DNA of 64,000 nucleotides from JBBRQP01 sp038226175. Its GTDB lineage: Bacteria; Cyanobacteriota; Cyanobacteriia; Gloeobacterales; Anthocerotibacteraceae. Under the pieces are notes generated by a model, which was given only the letters and a program-made list of their open reading frames with translations, was not told the origin of the DNA and ran no database searches. Every line of letters starts with the position of its first letter. Position 1 is the stretch's first letter. This document shows positions 9,901 to 16,581 of this stretch, piece by piece. The position numbers were made by a program, and so were the translations under genes. The DNA lies in assembly GCA_038226175.1 (NCBI GenBank), contig JBBRQP010000001.1:15192-79191 (forward strand), given 5' to 3'.

Positions 9901-9996
9901 GAGAACGTTGTTAAAAGTGCCTTACATAGGGTTTTGCAGGACATTGCTGAGGTGGAGCGGATTTTCTTGATCATCAAGCAGCAGAAGGAATATTGA
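6951..9996 (+). pseudogene. hsdR: type I restriction subunit HsdR, interrupted by a +1 frameshift
   Basis: GTG at 6951 follows GGAGG at 6941. The first frame runs 709 codons and then reads out of frame to TAA at 9080. The second frame, effectively from about 9060, continues the protein (DRLGKGKERLDYALEAL) to 9996. Removing one G from GG at 9060-9061 restores a reading frame of about 1014 codons, the usual HsdR size. Visible parts are the nuclease motif (RPDLVLYINGIALGVLELK, about residue 130), Walker A (TQGSGKS, about 275), DECHR (about 381), GFTGTPLL, and motif VI (QAICRTNRL, about 650). The C-terminal helical domain lies in the second frame. All motor and nuclease motifs are intact, so the lesion may be recent or a sequencing error. 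Confidence 0.92.
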
Positions 9997-10001
9997 GGCT
10001 C

Positions 10002-10745
10002 ATGCATATCGAATTAGGTAACATCACCGTCGATGTCATCAAAAAGGACATCAAAAATATTCACCTTAGTGTCTACCCACCTACAGGCAGAGTAAGAATC
10101 GCAGCCCCCCTACGGATGGATCTAGAGACGATCCGCCTCTTTGCGATTACAAAACTGGGCTGGATCAAGAATCAGCAACGCAAGCTCTGTGAGCAAGATC
10201 GTGAGCCTCCCCGCGAGTACTTGGAGCGTGAGAGCCACTATGTTTGGGGAAAACGTTACCTCCTTCAGATCGTTGAAAAGGATACATCACCAACAGTCGA
10301 GCTGCAGCACAACAAACTTGTGATCCAAGTACGCTCTGGTTCAGATCAAGTAAAAATGCATTCACTTTTAGAAGATTGGTACCGTTCAACTTTAAAGCAA
10401 GCCATTCCTCCTCTAATTGCTAAGTGGGAGCCATTAATGGGTGTGAAGGTCAATCGGTTCTTTGCACAGCGGATGAAGACAAAGTGGGGAAGTTGTAATC
10501 CTGTTACAGGAAATATCAGACTGAACACAGACTTAGCGAAAAAACCGTCTGAATACCTCGAATACATTATTGTTCATGAAATGGTGCACTTGCTAGAACC
10601 AAACCATAGCAAGCGTTTCAAAGCTCTGATGGATCTATTCCTGCCAAAATGGTTGTTCTATCGTTCTGAGTTAAATCGGCTACCCGTACGTCACGAAGAA
10701 TGGGGTGATGCAAATAATTTTTCCAAAACAAATTCATGTGGTTAA
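10002..10745 (+). CDS. YgjP-like (DUF45) zinc metallopeptidase associated with the hsd locus
   Basis: 247 residues from ATG 10002. A TTG at 9993 would also be in frame and would overlap the hsdR stop. The C-terminal half has the signature HEMVHLLEPNH, an HExxH zinc site with a further His, preceded by the block MKTKWGSCNPVTGNIRLN that defines the YgjP/M48-like family. The N-terminal half holds the segment PTGRVRIAAPLRM. Proteins of this type often close type I restriction operons; their substrate is unknown. It lies six bases after hsdR and is the last gene of the locus. It appears intact. Confidence 0.85.
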   Translation: MHIELGNITVDVIKKDIKNIHLSVYPPTGRVRIAAPLRMDLETIRLFAITKLGWIKNQQRKLCEQDREPPREYLERESHYVWGKRYLLQIVEKDTSPTVELQHNKLVIQVRSGSDQVKMHSLLEDWYRSTLKQAIPPLIAKWEPLMGVKVNRFFAQRMKTKWGSCNPVTGNIRLNTDLAKKPSEYLEYIIVHEMVHLLEPNHSKRFKALMDLFLPKWLFYRSELNRLPVRHEEWGDANNFSKTNSCG

Positions 10746-10828
10746 AATCTCAAAAGTTTTTTGAAGAAACATAACCCTAAAAGTCAACTTGATCATTTTA
10801 CGGTCACACCCGTCCTAAAATAAAATTT

Positions 10829-11872
10829 ATGGGCAAAATCAGTACCTTACAAAAAACCCTTCTACTCGCCTTCTTGCTGCTGACGGTGGGTATGGGAACT
10901 TGGTCTGCGTGGCAGCAAAACTTGCGCCCACTCGCCCAAAGCGCTGCTCCCCGACGTATTCATATCAGCCCTGGTCTGGGTAGTGTCGCCATTGGTACGC
11001 TCCTCGAAAAAGAACAGTTGATTAGTTCAGCCACAGTCTGGCGGGTTTATCTCAATTTGCATGGCTGGACTAATCGCCTCAAAGCCGGAACCTATGACCT
11101 GAGCGCTCAGCAGAGTTTGCCAGATATCGCCCAACAATTGGTTGAAGGCCGCGTGGTACAGGTCAAATTCACGATTCCCGAAGGCTGGAATCTCAAACAA
11201 ATGGCGCATTATTTCGCCACCAAAAGCTATTTTCCTGAGACAGCATTTTGGTCATTAGTCAAAGGTCCTGGACGCTTACAAGTGCCTTGGCTAGCGCGTA
11301 CTTTACCGCAACTCGAAGGTTTTTTGTATCCCGATACCTACCAGCTCGATATCGATCAACTCAATGCCCGTGCCGTAGTTACGCAAATGCTCCAGCGTTT
11401 CCAAAAAGTGGCTTTACCTGTCTACAAAACCAACACCACTCCCCTCTCACTGGTGCAATGGGCGACCTTAGCAAGCATTGTCGAAAAAGAAGCCGTCGTT
11501 GCCCAAGAACGCCCGGTAATTGCCGGGGTATTTTGGTCACGTCTGAAACAAAAAATTCCCCTAGGGTCTGACCCGACCGTCGAATATGCCTTTGATCTTA
11601 CCCAAACTGTTGACCGACGCTTGACCTATAAACAAGTGCGGCAGCCATCGCCCTACAATACCTATGTCACAGCGGGTCTGCCTCCAACCCCAATCGCCAG
11701 TGCTGGGCTAGCCAGCCTCAAGAGTGCCGCAATGCCCCAAACGACTGCCTATCTTTACTTCGTAGCCCGCTATGATGGCACCCATATCTTTAGTCGCACT
11801 GCCCAAGAACACGAGCAAGCCAAAAACCTCATTAAAAATCATCGCCAAGGGGCACAGATTCCATTACGTTAG
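10829..11872 (+). CDS. mltG: endolytic transglycosylase MltG
   Basis: 347 residues. An N-terminal membrane anchor (about residues 9-27) is followed by a LysM-like region and the YceG catalytic domain. The catalytic glutamate lies in ASIVEKEAVV (about residue 217). Other family marks are PEGWNLKQMA, LEGFLYPDTYQ and the ending YDGTHIFSRTAQEHEQ. MltG cleaves nascent peptidoglycan strands at the outer face of the inner membrane and sets glycan length. The gene stands alone on the plus strand with the YqeG-type phosphatase gene starting 4 nt after its stop, so the two are probably cotranscribed. Confidence 0.95.
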   Translation: MGKISTLQKTLLLAFLLLTVGMGTWSAWQQNLRPLAQSAAPRRIHISPGLGSVAIGTLLEKEQLISSATVWRVYLNLHGWTNRLKAGTYDLSAQQSLPDIAQQLVEGRVVQVKFTIPEGWNLKQMAHYFATKSYFPETAFWSLVKGPGRLQVPWLARTLPQLEGFLYPDTYQLDIDQLNARAVVTQMLQRFQKVALPVYKTNTTPLSLVQWATLASIVEKEAVVAQERPVIAGVFWSRLKQKIPLGSDPTVEYAFDLTQTVDRRLTYKQVRQPSPYNTYVTAGLPPTPIASAGLASLKSAAMPQTTAYLYFVARYDGTHIFSRTAQEHEQAKNLIKNHRQGAQIPLR

Positions 11873-11876
11873 AAGC

Positions 11877-12380
11877 ATGGACTATCAACGCCTACTCAAG
11901 CCTGCTCTGGTGTGCAAAGGCTCTGTGACAGAACTTGACCCTGCTTGGTTGGTGGCGCGGGGCATTAAGGGCTTGATCCTAGATTTTGATGACACGCTCC
12001 TGCCTGTGGGCGCGCCGGAGCTAGATCCAGAGATTGTGCAGTGGGTGGAGCAAGCAAAAGCCCTATTTCAGGTTTGGATCGTCAGTAATAATCCCAACCG
12101 TAAATTTCTCGAACAGATGGGCGAACGGCTAGGTTTGAAGGCGATCAGTGGAGCTAACAAACCCTCCCGTCGGGCGCTGCGTCGTGTTTTGAGTGAGATG
12201 CAACTCCAACCCGCCGAGGTCGCTGTAATCGGTGACCGCATCTTGACCGATGTCTTGGTGGGTAATCGTCTGGCTATGTTGACAGTTTTGGTGCGCCCCC
12301 CTGGGCCTTCGCAGGTTTTTTGGAGTCGCGGTATTTTGCGTAATCTTGAGCGATTTTTGGTACGACCCGAGTCGAGATAA
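11877..12380 (+). CDS. YqeG family HAD-IIIA phosphatase
   Basis: 167 residues from ATG 11877. A longer open frame from 11772 lies inside mltG and is discarded. The HAD nucleophile motif DFDDTLL falls at about residue 36, SNN (motif II) at about 64, Lys in GANKPSRRAL at about 94 and the acidic motif GDRILTDVL at about 117. The order and spacing match the small YqeG/GEP4-like phosphatases. Relatives in plastids and mitochondria dephosphorylate phosphatidylglycerophosphate, a step in phosphatidylglycerol synthesis. That role is plausible here because photosystems need this lipid, but it is not shown. Confidence 0.9.
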   Translation: MDYQRLLKPALVCKGSVTELDPAWLVARGIKGLILDFDDTLLPVGAPELDPEIVQWVEQAKALFQVWIVSNNPNRKFLEQMGERLGLKAISGANKPSRRALRRVLSEMQLQPAEVAVIGDRILTDVLVGNRLAMLTVLVRPPGPSQVFWSRGILRNLERFLVRPESR

Positions 12381-12444
12381 TTTGAAGCTCAAGAAACCGA
12401 TAGCCAACGCTACGCAGATTTTTTAGACTAGGAGCAGTCACGGA

Positions 12445-12978
12445 TTGGCACACATGCAGATCATCTCAGATGAAATCTACTGGCAGGCTCTGCTCGCTAA
12501 AGATGCTAGCTACGATGGCAAATTCTTTTTCGGCGTTATTACCACGGGTATATTTTGCAAACCTTCTTGTCCGGCGCGGCGGCCTCTACGCCATAATGTC
12601 CGTTTTTACCCTCAGGCTCACGCTGCACTAGCCGATGGCCTGCGTCCTTGTTTACGTTGTCAGCCGCTACAGCCTAAGCCCACCCATCCCCAGACTAAGG
12701 CCATGGTGCAACTATGTCGTTTTATCCAAGAACATGCCGATCAACCGCTGACTCTTACGGATTTAGCCAGTCAGATTCATCTCAATGCCCAGCATCTACA
12801 AAAAGTATTTCAGCAGATCATCGGCATAACCCCAAAAGCCTATACAGCCGCTTGTCGCTTACAACGGCTAAAGCAAGGATTGAGGACACACGCCACGGTA
12901 ACTGAGGCGGCGGCGCGTGCTGGCTACAGTTCGCTAAGCCAAGTTGCGGCTCTAGATCTAGGCATGACACCACAGTAG
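12445..12978 (+). CDS. ada: Ada N-terminal half: AdaA zinc domain plus AraC-type HTH, ended by an in-frame TAG
   Basis: The N-terminal domain (residues 1-80) holds the four zinc cysteines of Ada (GIFCKPSCPARRP and LRPCLRCQP), of which one accepts methyl groups from phosphotriesters. An AraC-family double helix-turn-helix follows (about 90-175). The frame ends at TAG (12976-12978) after DLGMTPQ, exactly at the linker where full Ada proteins continue QYR-GG into the methyltransferase domain. The next codons read YRQGAKH and run in frame into the Ogt part at 13000. Restoring one codon (TAG from CAG) rebuilds a normal Ada of about 358 residues. The TTG start at 12445 is 10 nt after GGAG; an ATG at 12454 is the alternative. 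Confidence 0.88.
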   Translation: MAHMQIISDEIYWQALLAKDASYDGKFFFGVITTGIFCKPSCPARRPLRHNVRFYPQAHAALADGLRPCLRCQPLQPKPTHPQTKAMVQLCRFIQEHADQPLTLTDLASQIHLNAQHLQKVFQQIIGITPKAYTAACRLQRLKQGLRTHATVTEAAARAGYSSLSQVAALDLGMTPQ

Positions 12979-12999
12979 TATCGTCAAGGAGCTAAACAC

Positions 13000-13521
13000 A
13001 TGACCGTCCGCTACGCTATAGTACCCACTGACCTAGGACTTATGCTGCTCGGGGCTACTGACCGTGGCCTATGCTCTCTCAAATTTGGCGATGATCCATT
13101 AGAGTTAACCAACCAACTCACCGCAGAGTTTCCCCGAGCCACACTCCAAGTAGTACCGCCTGATCAGCCGCAAATTGTCCTTTGGCACACCGCCTTATCT
13201 GAATATCGACAAGGCTTACGCACCAAGTTTGAGGAATTACCCTTAGATATTTCTGGAACGGTTTTTCAGCATCAAGTCTGGCAGTATCTCCAACAAATTC
13301 CCATTGGTGAAGTTCAGTCTTACACAAAAGTGGCTCAGGGTATCGGGCGACCCAAGGCAGTGCGGGCCGTTGCGAGTGCTTGTGCTGCTAACCAAGTAGC
13401 CGTGGTCATTCCGTGCCATCGGGTGATTCGTAGTAACGGGCACCTCGGCGGCTATCGCTGGGGCTTAGAGCGCAAACAACAGCTCATCGATCAGGAGCAA
13501 ATTGCGACTAGTCAGCGATAG
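13000..13521 (+). CDS. ogt: methylated-DNA-protein-cysteine methyltransferase (Ada C-terminal half)
   Basis: 173 residues with the active-site motif IPCHRVIRSNG (about residue 137), preceded by a helix-turn-helix (FQHQVWQYLQQIP, VAQGIGRPKAVRAVASACAAN). The domain moves the alkyl group of O6-alkylguanine to its own cysteine and is consumed. It is in the same frame as the AdaA/HTH half, separated from it only by the TAG and seven sense codons. AAGGAG at 12986-12991, eight bases before the ATG, would allow it to be made as a separate protein, like the separate AdaA/AdaB of Bacillus. Alternatively it is the orphaned end of a mutated ada gene. Confidence 0.93.
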   Translation: MTVRYAIVPTDLGLMLLGATDRGLCSLKFGDDPLELTNQLTAEFPRATLQVVPPDQPQIVLWHTALSEYRQGLRTKFEELPLDISGTVFQHQVWQYLQQIPIGEVQSYTKVAQGIGRPKAVRAVASACAANQVAVVIPCHRVIRSNGHLGGYRWGLERKQQLIDQEQIATSQR

Positions 13522-13550
13522 CCGAGAAGTGGGTTAGGCTAACCGATACT

Positions 13551-13811
13551 TTACGCTGGAGTTTTGACCCCAACCAAGCGACCCGTCTTGAGTAGATCGG
13601 TGCTGAGTTTGTTGAGGGTGGTGACTTGGTTTTGCATCGATTCGACGATAGTGGTGGCAAATGCAAGTTCAGCGGGTGTAGTCCAGCCCGGATTTTTGAT
13701 GATGCGTAACAACTCTTTGAGATCAGTTCCTCGACCTAGATGGGCTAGGGCATCACTGAGTTCTGTAACTTGCTTGTCAAGGCGTTCAATAGCGTCTTCA
13801 TGGCTTTTCAT
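13551..13811 (-). CDS. small conserved-looking protein of unknown function
   Basis: 86 residues from the ATG at 13811, which has AGGAG eight bases upstream; GTG at 13817 is too close to it. The sequence is mostly helical and soluble, with heptad-like spacing in the first 30 residues (HEDAIERLDKQVTELSDAL) and a second amphipathic helix (FATTIVESMQNQVTTLNKLS), suggesting a small helical or coiled-coil protein. There is no signal peptide or membrane segment. I do not recognise the family. It faces the ada pair tail to tail and lies downstream of sat, but a terminator separates it from sat. Confidence 0.6.
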   Translation of the reverse strand: MKSHEDAIERLDKQVTELSDALAHLGRGTDLKELLRIIKNPGWTTPAELAFATTIVESMQNQVTTLNKLSTDLLKTGRLVGVKTPA

Positions 13812-13953
13812 GAGCACAACTCCTAAGGAAAATGTCAGCCAATAGTCAAGAAGTTAACTACGCTGACGTAAATTTAATCAACATAATGCAGCTACTTTAT
13901 TATTAGCTTACCTAATTTGTCGGCGCATAGCCTGATCACAGAAGTTAACACCC

Positions 13954-13985
13954 AAAAAACGCCCTCTGGAATTTTCCAGAAGGCG
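13954..13985 (-). terminator. intrinsic terminator of sat
   Basis: Bases 13960-13970 pair with 13975-13985 (11 positions, one mismatch) around a 4-base loop. On the minus strand the stem is followed by six T (13959-13954). It begins 20 bases after the sat stop codon. Confidence 0.85.
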
Positions 13986-14004
13986 TACATATCAAACTGA
14001 TGAT

Positions 14005-15153
14005 CTACGGCTTCATCGCCCCAATCAGGATTTGGGCAACTTCAGGACGGCTAAACTCAGGCGGTGGCGTTTCACCACGGCGTAGCATTTCCCGGACTTT
14101 GGTGCCAGAGAGGTGAATCCGGTCTTCTTTTTGGGAAGGACTGGTTTTGGGTGTTGCCATGCCCTGCGTCAACTTGCAATAGAAGGCGTGTTCAAACATC
14201 ATCGGTGTGATGCCCAATTCGCCCGGAGCAAATTCATCAAAAATATACTGGGCATCGTAGGTACCGTAGTAATCGCCTACGCCAGCATGGTCACGTCCGA
14301 CGATGAAGTGGGTACAACCATAGTTTTTGCGAATCAAACTATGGAAGATCGCCTCGCGTGGGCCGGCATAGCGCATCGCAGCTGGCAAGATTGCCAAAAT
14401 CACCCGGTCTTTGGGGTAATACTTATCGAGAAGAACTTCGTAACAGGTCATGCGCACATCAGCCGGGATGTCATCTTCTTTGGTTGCGCCGACGAGTGGA
14501 TGCAAAAACAGGCCATCTACGGTTTCGAGGGCGCATTTTTGAATATATTCGTGGGCGCGGTGAATCGGGTTACGGGTTTGGAAGCCAACGACGGTTTTCC
14601 AGCCTTTGGCAACAAATGCCGCCCGTGAAGCCGCCGGATCAATCTGGTAGCTCGGGAATTGGCTATGGGGCTTGCGCTCAAACATCCAGACCTCACCTGC
14701 CAAATTAATTTCTCCTTGGTCATAGATGACTTTGACACCGGGATGTTGATCGTCGGTGGTGCGATAAACTTTTTCGGCTTCGTGCTTTTTGTCATAGGTG
14801 TATTTGCCACTTAGCTCCAAAACACCAACCCACTCGCCATCAGGGGCATGGAGGGCAATCATTTGACCAATTTCGAGGGCCGCCGCAATTTCGGCTGTAA
14901 CGGGCAACGTAATCGGAATTGACCAAGCCAAGCCACTAGCCAGGTGCATCGTATCTACGACGCTGTGATAATCCGCTTCACCAATAAAGCCCGTCAAAGG
15001 TGAAAAACCGCCAATGGCAATCATTTCCAAGTCTGAGTACGCCCGTTGGGTGAGCGTCACAACAGGCAAGGTCAGTGCCTTAAATTGAGCGACTTGTTCG
15101 GGACTTGCGACACGATTTATTAACGTCCCGCCGTGTGGTGCAATGATCTCCAT
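14005..15153 (-). CDS. sat: sulfate adenylyltransferase (ATP sulfurylase)
   Basis: 382 residues, the length of the monofunctional single-chain enzyme. An N-terminal PUA-like domain carries GGFSPLTGFI near residue 49. The catalytic core has the ATP-binding motif QTRNPIHRAHEY (about residue 195) and GRDHAGVGDYYG (about 282), and ends with the HLSGTKVREMLRRGE segment. The enzyme activates sulfate to adenosine phosphosulfate in assimilatory sulfur metabolism. No APS kinase or reductase gene is adjacent. It has its own probable promoter and a strong terminator, so it is monocistronic. Confidence 0.97.
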   Translation of the reverse strand: MEIIAPHGGTLINRVASPEQVAQFKALTLPVVTLTQRAYSDLEMIAIGGFSPLTGFIGEADYHSVVDTMHLASGLAWSIPITLPVTAEIAAALEIGQMIALHAPDGEWVGVLELSGKYTYDKKHEAEKVYRTTDDQHPGVKVIYDQGEINLAGEVWMFERKPHSQFPSYQIDPAASRAAFVAKGWKTVVGFQTRNPIHRAHEYIQKCALETVDGLFLHPLVGATKEDDIPADVRMTCYEVLLDKYYPKDRVILAILPAAMRYAGPREAIFHSLIRKNYGCTHFIVGRDHAGVGDYYGTYDAQYIFDEFAPGELGITPMMFEHAFYCKLTQGMATPKTSPSQKEDRIHLSGTKVREMLRRGETPPPEFSRPEVAQILIGAMKP

Positions 15154-15185
15154 TCCGTATCTCCCTGCCTGTGCATTCGAGGGAT

Positions 15186-15191
15186 ATTATA
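15186..15191 (-). promoter_or_regulatory. -10 element of the sat promoter
   Basis: On the minus strand this reads TATAAT, 32 bases before the sat ATG. No good -35 lies at standard spacing, so a regulator may assist. The 9-bp direct repeats at 15228 and 15273 lie just upstream. Confidence 0.45.
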
Positions 15192-15227
15192 AGATGCTAA
15201 GGTTAAAGTTCCTGCAAATATCTGGGC

Positions 15228-15281
15228 AGCGTAATTTATGCTACACATTTCAAATTTGTCAAGATCTTTCGTAGCGTAATT
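15228..15281. repeat. pair of 9-bp direct repeats (AGCGTAATT) between divergent genes
   Basis: AGCGTAATT occurs at 15228-15236 and 15273-15281, 45 bp apart (about four helical turns). Between them lies the palindrome CAAATTTG (15251-15258). The pair sits between the sat -10 (minus) and the extended -10 of the small gene at 15414 (plus), a placement typical of regulator binding sites. No regulator is assigned. Confidence 0.45.
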
Positions 15282-15291
15282 GAACAAGGCT

Positions 15292-15300
15292 TGTTATGAT
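15292..15300 (+). promoter_or_regulatory. extended -10 promoter for the small gene at 15414
   Basis: TG-T-TATGAT is an extended -10 element one change from consensus. The expected transcript start, about 15306, immediately precedes the foldable leader. No -35 of good quality is seen, as is usual for extended -10 promoters. Confidence 0.5.
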
Positions 15301-15308
15301 TAGCCCAA

Positions 15309-15390
15309 GATGAAGGTTTTTTTAGCAGGTTTGGGTCAACGGATTAGAAAAAATCCGCAAGTGCCAAAAAGCGCACTTCAACCCTTCATC
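15309..15390 (+). promoter_or_regulatory. candidate structured 5' leader RNA (closing stem and two hairpins)
   Basis: A long-range stem is formed by 15309-15318 (GATGAAGGTT) and 15380-15390 (AACCCTTCATC), with one bulged C. Inside it are two perfect 6-bp hairpins: 15340-15345 with 15352-15357 (CGGATT/AATCCG), and 15359-15364 with 15373-15378 (AAGTGC/GCACTT). About 20 unpaired bases (15319-15339) lie in the junction. The ribosome site (GGAG, 15406-15409) is just 3' of the fold. This is the layout of a cis-regulatory leader, but it matches no riboswitch class I know. The fold is proposed from one sequence only. Confidence 0.4.
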
Positions 15391-15413
15391 GCTTTTCCTG
15401 ATTTGGAGTTTTC

Positions 15414-15713
15414 ATGGTTTACCAAAAACGCGAAGCCGTCCCACGTGCGGCTACCTCTTGTGCTTTGCCTCAGTTGATTACTCGTAATGCTCCACTGGGT
15501 AGTGATAACCTTTTGGTTTTGATGTACGACGGTCGTCAAGTACCGATGCCCTCAGCCGAAAAACAAGGCGTTAGTGCTTGGCTCAAAGAAGCTATTGCCA
15601 AATATGGGATGCCCAGTTTAATTCGTTTTGGACGCAAAGACCGGGCGTTTGTCTTGCGTCGTGATGAATTTATCGGCTGGTTTACGCCCTTACTCGACAA
15701 AAAAGAAGCTTAA
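15414..15713 (+). CDS. small protein of unknown function behind a long leader
   Basis: 99 residues, soluble, with a basic first third, then LLVLMYDGRQVPMPS, an amphipathic helix (VSAWLKEAIAKYG) and a basic beta-rich end (SLIRFGRKDRAFVLRRDEF). There is no signal peptide or membrane segment. The pattern of a compact alpha/beta protein with a positively charged face would suit nucleic-acid or protein binding, but I do not recognise the family. GGAG lies five bases before the ATG. It has its own promoter, a leader of about 107 nt that can fold, and a strong terminator, so it is a stand-alone transcription unit. Confidence 0.7.
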   Translation: MVYQKREAVPRAATSCALPQLITRNAPLGSDNLLVLMYDGRQVPMPSAEKQGVSAWLKEAIAKYGMPSLIRFGRKDRAFVLRRDEFIGWFTPLLDKKEA

Positions 15714-15744
15714 TCACTTGGGCTTCTGTGCCATTTTGACTATG

Positions 15745-15804
15745 TAGCTCTAGGTTTTGTGATTCTCAGTAGATAGAGAAGCGCAGCCCCTAGAGCTATT
15801 TTTT
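15745..15804 (+). terminator. intrinsic terminator with a 10-bp perfect stem
   Basis: TAGCTCTAGG (15745-15754) pairs with CCTAGAGCTA (15789-15798) and is followed by six T (15799-15804). The long loop has its own short hairpin (TTCTC/GAGAA). It ends the small gene at 15414. The facing gene on the minus strand stops at 15807. Confidence 0.8.
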
Positions 15805-15806
15805 GA

Positions 15807-16118
15807 TCAAATATGGGGATGGAGCGGTAGCGTCTCATCAAAAAAAACAGGGATGATCCCAAAAGTGGGGTTCCAGTTGTCATATAAAGCTTCCGCCCAA
15901 GTTTTGGTTTTACGCAAAAAAGACTGCTGACGTAACGCCGCAAGTAAACGGTCATGGGGTAACCAGGTTACCGGATAACCAGCCTCGGCCCACAGGTCAG
16001 CAACGCGTGAGGCACGCTGTCGGGCAAGAGCGGCTTTGTGCATGACTTTACCGTTCCAGAGGATATGCAAAACCATCAGTTCATCATTACTTAGATCAGG
16101 CGTTAGGGTCACTTCCAC
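15807..16118 (-). CDS. hypothetical protein
   Basis: 103 residues, soluble. The first half is helical and acidic (DLSNDELMVLHILWNGKVM), followed by a run of Ala/Arg/Leu (AALARQRASRVADLWAEAG). The second half is aromatic-rich (WAEALYDNWNPTFGIIPVFF). An AGGAG-like site (GGGAGGG) lies before the ATG. I know no matching family. It converges on the 15414 gene, separated by the terminator. Confidence 0.6.
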   Translation of the reverse strand: MEVTLTPDLSNDELMVLHILWNGKVMHKAALARQRASRVADLWAEAGYPVTWLPHDRLLAALRQQSFLRKTKTWAEALYDNWNPTFGIIPVFFDETLPLHPHI

Positions 16119-16430
16119 AACACCCTCCCAGGAGTGAGGAATAAGAGAACCAGATCAAGCCAAGTTATGGGCAAAACTTGCTGGAGTCTGGTTGCCTCAT
16201 TGTAACCGACTTCTTAAAACATTATAAAAGTTATGCTGTTTTGAGCACAAATAGTCGGTAAAGCTCTTGCTGCGTAAGGGGATCGCTCAAATCCCTGATC
16301 TGTCACCATTAGAAGGCTTTTGATGCGTACAGGATCAAAAGCACTTTTGACCCTACGTTTTGTAAATTTTCGATCGTGATCCTGAAGTATCGTTACAATT
16401 AAGAAACAGTTTAGTTAGGCAGGTAGCATC
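16119..16430. other. 312-bp intergenic stretch with several hairpins, no gene seen
   Basis: It separates divergent genes. Perfect inverted repeats are ACCGACT/AGTCGGT (16205-16211 with 16253-16259), GGGAT/ATCCC (16279-16283 with 16291-16295) and GCTTTTGAT/ATCAAAAGC (16316-16324 with 16334-16342). TACAAT at 16394-16399 could be the -10 of the small gene at 16431. A short non-coding RNA is possible; no coding frame is convincing. Confidence 0.4.
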
Positions 16431-16544
16431 ATGAAAGAAGAGAAAAGTTATTCTTGGAAGGGCAGTCCCAATGCTGGTTTATTCCTGTCTTTTGCGGTAG
16501 GGGCTGCTGCTCTGATTATTATTATTGCGGGTTTTGCCCGCTAG
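16431..16544 (+). CDS. 37-residue single-span membrane peptide
   Basis: The ORF encodes a charged, Ser/Trp-containing N-terminus (KEEKSYSWKGSPNAG), then one hydrophobic span of about 20 residues rich in Ala and a run of four Ile, and ends GFAR. This is the architecture of small photosystem, cytochrome b6f or NDH-1 subunits, but it is not one of the standard ones I can recall (PsbJ, PsbL, PetG, PetN and similar). The upstream bases include a TACAAT box, and a weak AGG precedes the ATG. Neighbours give no functional hint. The hydrophobic pattern makes chance unlikely. Confidence 0.6.
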   Translation: MKEEKSYSWKGSPNAGLFLSFAVGAAALIIIIAGFAR

Positions 16545-16581
16545 AGTCGCTAGGATCGTATAGAAGGGGCTGAGCTACTCT

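Noticed and set aside
14113..14708. Two open frames on the plus strand of 116 and 171 codons
   Set aside because: They are complementary to sat, whose protein is intact and conserved throughout.
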